Shown here: positions 1 through 7,071 of the stretch, in pieces
Position numbering within the stretch: the first letter of the stretch is position 1
How the letters are laid out: each line of letters opens with the position of its first letter
NCBI GenBank assembly: GCA_023227685.1
Contig: JALNVG010000100.1
Coordinates: forward strand, 1-8,410
Direction: 5' to 3'
Source: Bacteroidaceae bacterium
GTDB taxonomy: Bacteria > Bacteroidota > Bacteroidia > Bacteroidales > Bacteroidaceae
Length of the DNA: 8,410 bases
Notes under the pieces: generated by a model
What the model was told of the DNA's origin: nothing
What the model saw: the letters and a program-made list of their open reading frames with translations, nothing else
Databases searched by the model: none
Program-made: the position numbers and the translations under genes

Positions 1-421
1 AAGTATGCAAGGTAAGCAGCAAATTAAAACGGATATCAATAAAGGTTAGCGATACATTAAAACTATCTTTAGCACGACGAAAAAAAATGCTAGAGAGTTG
101 TTCCTTTATAAAATTCCTACCTCTACACAAAGCTGCAGACACTAATAGAAAACAGCAAAGAAGAATTAAAGCTATAAAATCATCCGCATCAGGAGAATAG
201 GGGACAGAAGTTCCGACAAAGCCTTCATCCATAACCTTTTGAGTAGTACAAACCGACCTTAAAACCCTCATGCTATCCATATCGCTCTTGACAGATGCAG
301 CTACTTGCATAGAATCGGACTTCATAAAAAGTTGAAAAGAATCGACAACAGCAATAGAATCAGGAGAATTATGATGATTATAAGCAGACGAAATATGATG
401 TGTAATAGGAACTTTCATCAT
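1..421 (-). CDS. DUF4271-like membrane protein, 3' part outside the window
   Basis: An open frame of 140 codons runs from an ATGATG at 421-416 off the left edge without a stop, so only the N-terminal part is seen. Residues 1 to about 80 are polar and low in recognisable motifs. A strong hydrophobic segment follows at about residues 82-99 (FIALILLCCFLLVSAALC), then a basic stretch with RGRNFIKEQL and FFRR, then another hydrophobic start near the edge. From memory this layout (polar N-terminus, helix, basic loop ending in an FF-R motif, further helices) resembles Bacteroidetes DUF4271 proteins, whose function is unknown. The start codon overlaps the stop of the LOG gene: the upstream ATG gives a 4-nt ATGA overlap, the second ATG (418-416) a 1-nt overlap. 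This implies co-transcription and probable translational coupling. The frame is confident; the family name is a moderate guess. Confidence 0.6.
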   Translation of the reverse strand, partial: MMKVPITHHISSAYNHHNSPDSIAVVDSFQLFMKSDSMQVAASVKSDMDSMRVLRSVCTTQKVMDEGFVGTSVPYSPDADDFIALILLCCFLLVSAALCRGRNFIKEQLSSIFFRRAKDSFNVSLTFIDIRFNLLLTLHT

Positions 422-1008
422 CGCCTCTCTATATCTAAACACTCCTCCGCACACTCGAAATGTGAAATATTAAAAAGATAATCCATGGCTTCTGAGGGAC
501 TACAAACTACTTGAAACAAAGTCGGATACGAATTCATAAAATTTCCCTGCTCAGCTTTATGAAACATCTCTAGAAGAGGATCGAAATAACCGTTGATATT
601 AAGAATAACAACCGGATGAGAATATAATCCCAATTGTTTCCAAGTGATAATCTCAAGCAATTCCTCTAAAGTACCACAACCACCAGGTAAAGCTATTGTC
701 GCATCACTCATATCTGCTATTTTCTGCTTGCGCTCATGCATAGAACCGACTTCTATCAATTCAGATAATCCAATATGCTGCCAACCCTGTTCTACCATAA
801 AATGAGGAATAACACCAATCACATATCCGCCCTTAACAAGTACCGAATCGGATAATGCTCCCATCAAGCCTACACTTCCCGCCCCGTTGACTACACGGAT
901 ATGGCGATCTGCGAGCATCTCACCGAGCACCTTAGCCGCTTGAAAATAAATAGAATTTATCTTATCACTCGATGCGCAATATACAGAGATAGTACGAATA
1001 GAATTCAT
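418..1008 (-). CDS. LOG family protein (TIGR00730-type nucleotide 5'-monophosphate phosphoribohydrolase)
   Basis: This 196-residue protein has a Rossmann-type fold of the LONELY GUY / lysine-decarboxylase-like family, and its length is typical. It shows the N-terminal start ISVYCASS (residues 7-14), a glycine-rich loop NGAGSVGLMG (41-50), MHERK (90-94) and the diagnostic PGGCGTLEE (108-116), in which Glu and Arg residues form the active site in characterised LOG enzymes. Those enzymes hydrolyse cytokinin riboside 5'-monophosphates or AMP-like nucleotides to base plus ribose 5-phosphate. In gut bacteria the natural substrate is unclear, so only a nucleotide-phosphoribohydrolase role is claimed. 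The older label 'lysine decarboxylase' is not supported by these motifs. The gene lies 131 nt after the PAP2 gene on the same strand and its stop overlaps the start of the next membrane-protein gene. The ATG at 1008 places the conserved VYCASS strand at the usual distance from the N-terminus. Confidence 0.9.
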   Translation of the reverse strand: MNSIRTISVYCASSDKINSIYFQAAKVLGEMLADRHIRVVNGAGSVGLMGALSDSVLVKGGYVIGVIPHFMVEQGWQHIGLSELIEVGSMHERKQKIADMSDATIALPGGCGTLEELLEIITWKQLGLYSHPVVILNINGYFDPLLEMFHKAEQGNFMNSYPTLFQVVCSPSEAMDYLFNISHFECAEECLDIERR

Positions 1009-1039
1009 TAATACTTCATTGAGTTATTGATTACACCTG

Positions 1040-1047
1040 CAAAAATA
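1040..1047 (-). promoter_or_regulatory. Candidate Bacteroidetes -7 element upstream of the LOG gene
   Basis: Read on the minus strand, 1047-1040 is TATTTTTG, an exact match to the Bacteroidetes -7 consensus TAnnTTTG. It would place transcription start roughly 25 nt before the LOG ATG at 1008. The nearest upstream TTTG lies 27 bp away (rather than about 19-21), so no good -33 partner is seen and the call is weak. In AT-rich DNA such 8-mers arise by chance. Confidence 0.35.
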
Positions 1048-1139
1048 CAAAAAATATAAGTACGCACTGCATTGCAAACAAAAAATAAACTTCAGATACT
1101 ATTTATTAAAATAGAAATAAAAAACTTTTGTAAGTTAAG

Positions 1140-1751
1140 TCACTTCTGTTTTACTCCAAACATCCAACGATTAAGCCAACGATTAACATAAATATTAACA
1201 ACTGCACTACCGGCACCGATTACTGCACCAGCCATAACATCAGAAGGATAATGCACTCCCTTATTCATCCTTGAAAAGCCTACAGAACAAGCCCAAAAGG
1301 TAGACGGTGCAATAACATACCACTTCGGATAACAAAAGCTAAGAGATGTTGCCAAAGAAAAAGCTGCGGCTGTGTGTGCTGAAGGGAATGACGAACTTGA
1401 CTCGTAAGCAGATGCATGCACCCGACCTGGATATCGCTCATAGGGCCTTTCGCGATTAACCAAAGATTTCAATCCGGTATTAATAATTATAGCACCCGCT
1501 ACACTAGAACCGATATAAATAGCATCAGATAATCTTTTATTATCCTTATCTATAAATGCATATGCCATCAAGCAAACAGGTACACCCAAAGATACATAAG
1601 CGGTAGAATTTGACAGAGCCGTACTATAATTCCTAACAAAATTCCCATTCCAACTATTAACGCGGTGCAATGTATTAATATCCCAATTCTGAGCTTGCAA
1701 CCCAATAAGATCAAGGAATAAAAAAAGACAAAACAATCTGATTTTTTTCAT
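1140..1751 (-). CDS. PAP2-superfamily phosphatase with signal peptide
   Basis: This 203-residue protein belongs to the type 2 phosphatidic acid phosphatase family. All three catalytic motifs are present: KSLVNRERP (95-103, the Kx6RP motif), FPSAH (122-126, the PSxH motif) and SRMNKGVHYPSD (160-171, the SRx5HxxxD motif), which supply the nucleophilic His (H167), the general acid His (H126) and phosphate-binding Arg residues. The N-terminus is Lys-rich then hydrophobic, ending in LQAQ at 18-21, which looks like a cleavable signal peptide. Later hydrophobic stretches at about 52-68, 76-92, 145-158 and 173-190 suggest membrane embedding with the active site on the periplasmic side. Plausible substrates are undecaprenyl pyrophosphate, lipid A phosphate or phospholipid phosphate; the sequence alone does not decide. 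The gene is divergent from frdC and has an ordinary length for a small PAP2 enzyme. Confidence 0.9.
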   Translation of the reverse strand: MKKIRLFCLFLFLDLIGLQAQNWDINTLHRVNSWNGNFVRNYSTALSNSTAYVSLGVPVCLMAYAFIDKDNKRLSDAIYIGSSVAGAIIINTGLKSLVNRERPYERYPGRVHASAYESSSSFPSAHTAAAFSLATSLSFCYPKWYVIAPSTFWACSVGFSRMNKGVHYPSDVMAGAVIGAGSAVVNIYVNRWLNRWMFGVKQK

Positions 1752-1787
1752 ATTCTTTACTTATAATCAAGCCATTGATTCACGCTG

Positions 1788-1821
1788 TAAAGTTATGCTA
1801 AAATATGAAAATTAAGACAAA
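1788..1821 (-). promoter_or_regulatory. Tentative promoter for the PAP2 gene
   Basis: On the minus strand a TTTG (1821-1818) is followed after 22 bp by TAACTTTA (1795-1788), which matches the TAnnTTTG -7 element at 7 of 8 positions. The -7 element ends about 36 nt before the PAP2 start at 1751. Spacing is slightly long and the last base is off, so this is only the best candidate seen in the divergent region. Confidence 0.3.
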
Positions 1822-1861
1822 AATGACCATTTAATGAAAACTATATGGGCAAATAGTCATT
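1822..1861. repeat. Imperfect inverted repeat between PAP2 and frdC
   Basis: An 11-nt arm AATGACCATTT (1822-1832) is matched by AAATAGTCATT (1851-1861), its reverse complement except for one base, across an 18-nt spacer. It sits just upstream of the frd promoter and close to the tentative PAP2 promoter. It could be an operator half-site pair or a chance feature in AT-rich DNA. No poly-T tract follows, so it is not read as a terminator. Confidence 0.4.
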
Positions 1862-1886
1862 AATTAAGGAAATATTTCTTTAATCA

Positions 1887-1918
1887 TTTGGCTAATCTAT
1901 GAAATAGACTTATTTTTG
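1887..1918 (+). promoter_or_regulatory. Promoter of the frdCAB operon (Bacteroidetes sigma-ABfr type)
   Basis: A -33 element TTTG (1887-1890) and a -7 element TATTTTTG (1911-1918, exact fit to TAnnTTTG) are separated by 20 bp, the preferred spacing for the Bacteroidetes primary sigma factor. Transcription would begin near 1924-1926, leaving a 5' leader of about 55 nt before the frdC ATG at 1981. A weaker alternative (TTTG near 1940 with TAATTTAA 19 bp on) would give a nearly leaderless message. No riboswitch-like fold is visible in the short leader. Confidence 0.75.
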
Positions 1919-1980
1919 CGAAATAAAAAAGAACAAAATTTGCAATTTAAGCATTTATATATAATTTAAAATCAATCTTT

Positions 1981-2660
1981 ATGTGGTTAATTAATTCATC
2001 TGTAGGAAGGAAAGTGGTGATGAGCGTTACCGGCACCGCCTTAATCCTTTTTGTAACATTTCACATGGCGATGAATCTGGTTGCAATCTTCTCGGCCGAT
2101 GGTTACAACGAAATCTGTGAATTTTTGGGGGCAAATTGGTATGCACTTATTGCTACCGTAGGATTAGCAGCCTTGTTTATCATTCACATCATCTACGCCT
2201 TTTGGCTAACTATTCAGAATCGAACAGCTCGCGGTAAAGAACATTATGCAGTGACAGAAAAGCCAGAGACGGTCGAATGGGCTTCACAAAACATGCTGGT
2301 TTTAGGTCTTATTATACTTTTGGGCATTTGCCTGCATTTGATCAATTTCTGGTCAAACATGCAATTGCCAGAGCTGATGTCTAAAATGGGATATGCTACA
2401 GCAGACACTACATTCGCTGCAGATGGCATTCATTACATTAGGGCAACTTTTTCCAATGTAGTTTACGTTATTTTTATCTTATTTGGCTGAGCGCAATTTG
2501 GTTCCACATGACACACGGATTTTGGAGTGCTATGCAAACTCTCGGATTTAATAACAAAATTTGGTTCACCCGTTGGAAAACTATTTCCAACATTTACGCC
2601 TCTATTGTTTGTCTATGTTTCGCTTTGGTCATTGTCACTTTCTATATCCAGTCTTTCTGA
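1981..2660 (+). CDS. frdC: Fumarate reductase / succinate dehydrogenase cytochrome b subunit, interrupted by a 1-nt frameshift
   Basis: This is the membrane anchor of a type B quinol:fumarate reductase, with five expected helices, two haem b groups and the menaquinone site. The frame beginning MWLINSSVGRKVVMSVTG stops at TGA 2488-2490 after 169 codons. The protein clearly continues in the other frame from about 2475: LIWLSAIWFHMTHGFWSAMQ and on to ...VTFYIQSF, stop 2658-2660. Adding one T to the run at 2471-2475 restores ...VYVIFYLIWL... and gives 226 residues, the usual family length. Candidate haem ligands are H28, H69, H119 and H176 or H179; the last pair lies beyond the frameshift, so the 169-residue product would lack a ligand and the final helix. 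No other stop or degenerate stretch is seen after the shift, which points to a sequencing error or a very recent mutation. It is the first gene of frdCAB, 64 nt before frdA. Confidence 0.85.
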
Positions 2661-2724
2661 ATTAAATGATAATTCCTTGTCGAACAGATTAATTATTAAT
2701 GTAATATAATAGAAATATAGCTTT

Positions 2725-4671
2725 ATGACTAAAATAGATTCAAAAATTCCTGAAGGCCCAATAGCTGAAAAATGGACTAACTATAAAGCTCATCAGAGAT
2801 TGGTAAACCCTTCCAATAAACGTCGTTTGGACATTATTGTCGTAGGTACCGGACTAGCTGGCGCTTCTGCCGCTGCATCCTTAGGTGAAATGGGATTCAG
2901 AGTATTAAACTTCTGCATTCAAGATTCTCCACGTCGTGCACATTCTATTGCTGCACAAGGAGGTATCAATGCAGCTAAAAATTACCAAAATGATGGAGAT
3001 TCCGTATATCGCCTTTTTTATGATACAGTAAAAGGCGGCGATTATCGTTCACGTGAAGCTAACGTATATCGTCTGGCCGAAGTCTCCAACAATATTATCG
3101 ACCAATGCGTAGCACAAGGTGTTCCTTTTGCGCGTGAATACGGTGGCTTACTAGACAACCGTTCTTTTGGTGGTGCTCAGGTTTCGCGTACTTTTTATGC
3201 TCGCGGTCAAACCGGGCAACAACTACTCTTGGGTGCTTACTCCGCTTTGAGCCGTCAGGTTCATGCCGGTAGCGTCAAATTATATACCCGCTACGAAATG
3301 GAGGATATTGTAATGATTGACAATCGTGCCAGAGGTATTATTGCAAAAGATCTAGTAACAGGAAAACTGGAAAGATTCTCCGCTCACGCAGTAGTTATTG
3401 CAACAGGCGGATATGGAAACACGTACTTCCTGTCAACTAATGCAATGGCTTGCAATTGCTCAGCAGCAATGGCTTGCTATCGTAAAGGTGCTTATTTTGC
3501 CAATCCCGCTTACGTTCAAATTCATCCCACCTGTATTCCGGTACACGGTGACAAGCAATCAAAGCTGACTTTAATGTCCGAATCTCTTCGTAACGACGGG
3601 CGCATCTGGGTTCCAAAAAAACTAGAGGATGCTAAAAAAATCCAAGAAGGTAAATTAAAAGGCAAAGACATTCCGGAAGAAGATCGCGATTACTATCTGG
3701 AAAGACGTTATCCGGCATTCGGTAATCTGGTTCCGCGTGATGTTGCATCTCGCGCAGCCAAAGAACGGTGCGACAAAGGTTACGGTGTAAATAATACCGG
3801 TCTCGCCGTTTTTCTTGACTTCAACGAAGCCATCGGCCGTCTGGGTAAAGATATTGTATCTCAACGCTATGGAAATTTGTTCGATATGTATCTGGAAATC
3901 ACAGATGAAAATCCTTATGAGAACCCGATGATGATCTATCCGGCTATTCACTATACAATGGGTGGTATCTGGGTTGATTACGAACTTCAAACCTCTGTCA
4001 AAGGTTTATTTGCTATTGGCGAATGTAACTTCTCCGATCACGGTGCCAATCGTTTGGGTGCATCAGCATTAATGCAAGGTTTGGCCGACGGTTATTTCGT
4101 ATTACCGTATACGATTCAAAATTATCTAGCTGATCAAATTACGGTTCCGCGTTTCTCAACCGATCTACCTGAATTTGAAGAAACGGAAAAAGCGGTCAAG
4201 ACAAAAATGGATCATCTAATGAGCATTCAAGGTAACAAATCCGTTGATTCCATTCACAAAGAACTTGGTAAAGTAATGTGGGAATGTATGGGTATGGGAC
4301 GTACAGCAGAAGGTTTAAAAACAGGTCTTGCCAGATTAAAAGAAATCCGCAAGGAATTCGAAACGGATTTATATATTCCGGGAACTGAAGAAGGTATGAA
4401 CGTCGAACTAGACAAGGCCAACCGCTTGAGAGATTTTATTACCATGGGCGAACTGATCGGCTATGATGCATTAAATCGTAACGAAAGCTGCGGTGGACAC
4501 TTCCGTGAAGAATACCAGACTGAAGAAGGCGAAGCTAAACGTGATGATAAAGATTACTTTTATGTATCTTGCTGGGAATACCAAGATAACGACGAAAAAG
4601 AACCGGTTTTACTCAAAGAACCGCTTGAATATGAAGCTATCAAGGTACAAACACGTAACTACAAAAGCTAA
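2725..4671 (+). CDS. frdA: Fumarate reductase / succinate dehydrogenase flavoprotein subunit
   Basis: This 648-residue catalytic subunit reduces fumarate to succinate (reversibly) on the cytoplasmic face, with electrons arriving from FrdB. An N-terminal extension of about 35 residues precedes the dinucleotide-binding strand IIVVGTGLAG (37-46). RRAHSIAAQGG (70-80) carries H73, the expected site of covalent FAD attachment. Family active-site elements are present: HPT at 267-269, SESLRNDGR (285-293), VPRDVASR (336-343) in which R338 is the expected proton-donating Arg, HYTMGG (409-414) and the FAD/dicarboxylate loop SDHGANRLGAS (437-447, R443). The C-terminal helical domain and the end ...RNYKS are complete. 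Length and motifs fit the Bacteroides / Wolinella type B enzymes rather than E. coli FrdA, which is shorter. It lies between frdC and frdB on the same strand, 36 nt before frdB, with no internal defect. Confidence 0.97.
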   Translation: MTKIDSKIPEGPIAEKWTNYKAHQRLVNPSNKRRLDIIVVGTGLAGASAAASLGEMGFRVLNFCIQDSPRRAHSIAAQGGINAAKNYQNDGDSVYRLFYDTVKGGDYRSREANVYRLAEVSNNIIDQCVAQGVPFAREYGGLLDNRSFGGAQVSRTFYARGQTGQQLLLGAYSALSRQVHAGSVKLYTRYEMEDIVMIDNRARGIIAKDLVTGKLERFSAHAVVIATGGYGNTYFLSTNAMACNCSAAMACYRKGAYFANPAYVQIHPTCIPVHGDKQSKLTLMSESLRNDGRIWVPKKLEDAKKIQEGKLKGKDIPEEDRDYYLERRYPAFGNLVPRDVASRAAKERCDKGYGVNNTGLAVFLDFNEAIGRLGKDIVSQRYGNLFDMYLEITDENPYENPMMIYPAIHYTMGGIWVDYELQTSVKGLFAIGECNFSDHGANRLGASALMQGLADGYFVLPYTIQNYLADQITVPRFSTDLPEFEETEKAVKTKMDHLMSIQGNKSVDSIHKELGKVMWECMGMGRTAEGLKTGLARLKEIRKEFETDLYIPGTEEGMNVELDKANRLRDFITMGELIGYDALNRNESCGGHFREEYQTEEGEAKRDDKDYFYVSCWEYQDNDEKEPVLLKEPLEYEAIKVQTRNYKS

Positions 4672-4707
4672 CCTATGAAATTGAACATTAAAAAGAATTA
4701 GAAAACA

Positions 4708-5463
4708 ATGGATAAAAACATAAGTTTTACACTCAAGGTATGGCGCCAAAAAGGTCCAAAAGCTAAAGGTACTTTTGAAACATACCCAATGAAAGATATC
4801 CCTACCGATACTTCATTCCTCGAGATGATGGATATCTTAAATGAACAATTGATCAGCGAAAAGAAAGAACCTGTGGTATTTGACCATGATTGCCGCGAAG
4901 GAATTTGTGGTATGTGCTCACTTTACATTAACGGCTATCCACACGGACCGGCAACAGGTGCTACAACCTGCCAATTATATATGCGTAGATTTCAAGACGG
5001 TGATACAATTACCGTTGAACCTTGGCGTTCAGCTGCATTTCCCATCATTAAAGATTTAATGGTAGATCGTAATGCTTTTGATAAGATAATGCAAGCTGGG
5101 GGATACATCAGTGTTCGTACCGGTTCAGCCCAAGACGCTAATGCAATTCCTATTTCGAAAGAAGTTTCAGACAAAGCTATGGATGCTGCAGCTTGCATAG
5201 GTTGTGGTGCTTGCGTAGCCGCTTGTAAAAACGGATCGGCCATGTTGTTTGTTTCAGCCAAAGTGAGTCAATTGAATCTTTTACCTCAAGGCAAACCCGA
5301 AGCTCTGCGCAGAGCAAAAGCGATGCTTTCGAAAATGGATGAATTAGGTTTCGGTAACTGTACAAATACTCGTGCATGCGAAGCTGAATGTCCTAAAAAC
5401 ATTTCAATTAGCAATATTGCACGTTTAAACCGCAACTTTATTGTGGCCAAACTGAAAGACTAA
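4708..5463 (+). CDS. frdB: Fumarate reductase / succinate dehydrogenase iron-sulfur subunit
   Basis: This 251-residue electron-transfer subunit links the haem/quinone anchor FrdC to the FAD in FrdA. The N-terminal ferredoxin-like domain holds the [2Fe-2S] ligands C62, C67, C70 (CREGICGMC) and C88 (TTCQLY). The C-terminal domain has CIGCGACVAAC (163-173): C163, C166, C169 with C228 form the [4Fe-4S] site, while C173, C218 and C224 form the [3Fe-4S] site, following the standard family pattern. All ten or so ligands are present, so the subunit should be functional. The length is normal for the type B family. It is the last gene of frdCAB and is followed 24 nt later by a strong hairpin. The ATG at 4708 gives the usual short lead before the FTLKVWRQ strand. 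Confidence 0.97.
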   Translation: MDKNISFTLKVWRQKGPKAKGTFETYPMKDIPTDTSFLEMMDILNEQLISEKKEPVVFDHDCREGICGMCSLYINGYPHGPATGATTCQLYMRRFQDGDTITVEPWRSAAFPIIKDLMVDRNAFDKIMQAGGYISVRTGSAQDANAIPISKEVSDKAMDAAACIGCGACVAACKNGSAMLFVSAKVSQLNLLPQGKPEALRRAKAMLSKMDELGFGNCTNTRACEAECPKNISISNIARLNRNFIVAKLKD

Positions 5464-5487
5464 GCAAAAAATAAGATTAAAATATGG

Positions 5488-5522
5488 ATAGGGGGAGAAA
5501 ACTAAATTCTCCTCCTATTTTT
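5488..5522. terminator. Bidirectional intrinsic terminator between frdB and dprA
   Basis: Arms ATAGGGGGAGAA (5488-5499) and TTCTCCTCCTAT (5507-5518) form a 12-bp stem with one G-U wobble and a 7-nt loop. On the plus strand it is followed by TTTT (5519-5522), giving a good terminator for frdCAB. Read on the minus strand the same hairpin (with a weaker A-C pair at the wobble position) follows the dprA stop directly, with a looser T-rich tail, so it probably ends both convergent operons. Confidence 0.85.
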
Positions 5523-6639
5523 ATTGAAGTAACTGATATATTCCTCCGACGAGTACACGAAGCACACCTTTCATCTCAAGATTGAACAAAAGAGCATTCA
5601 TCTTGTTGATCGGCATTTCTGTTAATACAGTCAATGAATTGATTTGCAAATCACCTTTCTCTTGAAGAACCTTCACAACCTTACATTCATCTTCAGACAA
5701 ATCAAGAAAAAGATTACGTTGTACATTTGACGTTTTATTTATCATTACATCCCAACATAGAGCCTTAACCAAACCTTCGGCAGACAAAAGTAATGCTGCC
5801 TTATTATCACGGATCAGCTGGTTACTACCCAAAGAATAAGCATCATTAATACGACCGGGAAAAGCAAAGCAATCACGATGATAACTTTCAGCGATGTCAG
5901 CCGTAATCAAAGCTCCACCTTTCTTTGCGGACTCTACAACAATTGTAGCATCACACATGCCTGCAACGATTCGATTTCGACTTACAAAATTATGAGCATC
6001 AGGATTAGTTCCTGAAACGTATTCAGTCAGTAAACCGCCATTCTTCAGCATATCTACTGCGGTCTTACGGTGCACATAAGGATAAATACGATCAAGTCCA
6101 TGAGCCAGCACTGCAACCGTAGATAAATCATTAGCCAGAGATTCACGATGAGCATGTATATCGATTCCATAGGCAAGACCACTGACTACCAGTACATCCG
6201 GACACAATTGCTTTAAATCACGCAGGAAAGTAGCACATATTTGCGAACCATAATCAGTCGCTTTACGCGTGCCTACTATATTGATAACATGTAAAGCATT
6301 CAGATTTACGTTTCCCTTCAAAAAAAGAACAACAGGACCATCACAACATTCACGCAATCGGGAAGGATAATCGTCATCCGCAAGAGTAAGACAACGGATA
6401 TGGTTCTTTTTTACAAATTCTATTTCCAACTTGGCGTGTTCAAAAGCTTGTGGACAATCTAAAGCTTCTACAAGACGCTGATTCACTTCAGGTAATCTCT
6501 CCGGCAATTGTTTTCTAAAGCGAAAAACATCTGCGGCATTTCCCATACCGTCAACCAGCTTCTTAGCCCAAATATGACCAATACCCGGGATAAACATCAA
6601 AGCTATACTTGCTATTTGCTCTTCAATCGTACTACTCAT
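5521..6639 (-). CDS. dprA: DNA-processing protein DprA
   Basis: This 372-residue protein binds single-stranded DNA and loads RecA in characterised species; many bacteria keep it without known competence. The N-terminal part (about 8-60) contains a helix-hairpin-helix-like IPGIGHIWAKKL (17-28). The Rossmann-like core shows IVGTRKATDYG (121-131), VVSGLAYGIDIHAH (151-164), VAVLAHGLDRIYP (175-187), SRNRIVAG (220-227), GGALITA (241-247), FPG (260-262) and SLGSNQLI (269-276), all typical of the DprA/Smf family. The last 60 or so residues form a winged-helix-like tail (DprA_WH). It is the last gene of a three-gene operon: the ATG at 6639 overlaps the stop of the thioesterase gene by 8 nt, which supports both the start choice and translational coupling. 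It converges on frdB, with the shared hairpin beginning right at its stop codon. Confidence 0.95.
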   Translation of the reverse strand: MSSTIEEQIASIALMFIPGIGHIWAKKLVDGMGNAADVFRFRKQLPERLPEVNQRLVEALDCPQAFEHAKLEIEFVKKNHIRCLTLADDDYPSRLRECCDGPVVLFLKGNVNLNALHVINIVGTRKATDYGSQICATFLRDLKQLCPDVLVVSGLAYGIDIHAHRESLANDLSTVAVLAHGLDRIYPYVHRKTAVDMLKNGGLLTEYVSGTNPDAHNFVSRNRIVAGMCDATIVVESAKKGGALITADIAESYHRDCFAFPGRINDAYSLGSNQLIRDNKAALLLSAEGLVKALCWDVMINKTSNVQRNLFLDLSEDECKVVKVLQEKGDLQINSLTVLTEMPINKMNALLFNLEMKGVLRVLVGGIYQLLQ

Positions 6640-7048
6640 CAGCCGTCAGGTAAGGTGCAAAAACTTGATTTAGAGAATCACAATCACCAAGATGACCATT
6701 GATAAGACATACCAGCTCTGTCGTTGAATTGAAAGAAAGCTTATTATCCTTTTTCCTATAAAGAGCATGATGAAAGATGTATTTTATCCCTTCTTTTTCT
6801 AAGTAAAGCTTTGAGATAAATTCATCATCACTCCTAAGTGGTGCTTTAAAAACCAAATTCATACGTGCAACCACGGGATCGATTCCCTGCTGATGAAGAG
6901 CAGCAAAACTGATACCTAAAGAAGTCAAGAACTCATGCCGTGTATGTTCAGTATAGTGTAAATAATTAGCATTATTCACAATACCCTGTAAATCACACTC
7001 ATAATCGCGAACCTTTAAGGTTATCTCAAAAATATAGTTTTTCATCAT
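6632..7048 (-). CDS. Acyl-CoA thioesterase, 4HBT / YbgC-like hot-dog fold
   Basis: This small single-domain protein (138 residues from the ATG at 7048) has the 4-hydroxybenzoyl-CoA thioesterase family signature near the N-terminus: VRDYECDLQGIVNNANYLHY (13-32), with D19 in the position of the catalytic Asp and the following GIVNNANY loop that starts the long hot-dog helix. Such enzymes cleave acyl-CoA or acyl-ACP thioesters; the acyl group cannot be told from sequence. A longer frame using TTG at 7063 exists, but the ATGATG at 7048/7045 is preferred because the conserved KVRDYECD strand then begins at the usual position. The start is 23 nt after the U32 gene stop, and its own stop (TAG at 6634-6632) lies inside the start of dprA, so the three genes form one transcript. 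The length is normal and no defect is seen. Confidence 0.88.
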   Translation of the reverse strand: MMKNYIFEITLKVRDYECDLQGIVNNANYLHYTEHTRHEFLTSLGISFAALHQQGIDPVVARMNLVFKAPLRSDDEFISKLYLEKEGIKYIFHHALYRKKDNKLSFNSTTELVCLINGHLGDCDSLNQVFAPYLTADE

Positions 7049-7071
7049 TCGATAATATACCAAAATATTAT

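Noticed and set aside
1123..1136. Hairpin AACTT-TTGT-AAGTT followed by a T-run on the minus strand after the PAP2 stop
   Set aside because: The stem has only 5 bp with a single G-C pair, too weak to call a terminator with confidence, although its place directly after the stop is suggestive.
2471..2477. Programmed -1 ribosomal frameshifting in frdC
   Set aside because: The zero-frame codons ATT TTT do not form an X XXY YYZ heptamer, as Ile tRNA on ATT would mispair after slipping to TAT. No strong downstream stem was seen, and frdC is not known to use recoding.
2688..2700. AT-only palindrome ATTAATTATTAAT between frdC and frdA
   Set aside because: Composed only of A and T in an AT-rich spacer, with no T-tract and inside an operon; chance is the better explanation.
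2527..2709. A 60-codon plus-strand open frame after the frdC stop
   Set aside because: It is in the original frdC frame, not the one that carries the FrdC sequence after the shift. Its translation resembles nothing known, whereas the neighbouring frame encodes the expected FrdC C-terminus up to 2660.
3655..3990. Minus-strand open frame of 111 codons inside frdA
   Set aside because: It lies antisense to a fully conserved part of FrdA, shows no domain or plausible start context, and is explained as a coding-strand shadow.
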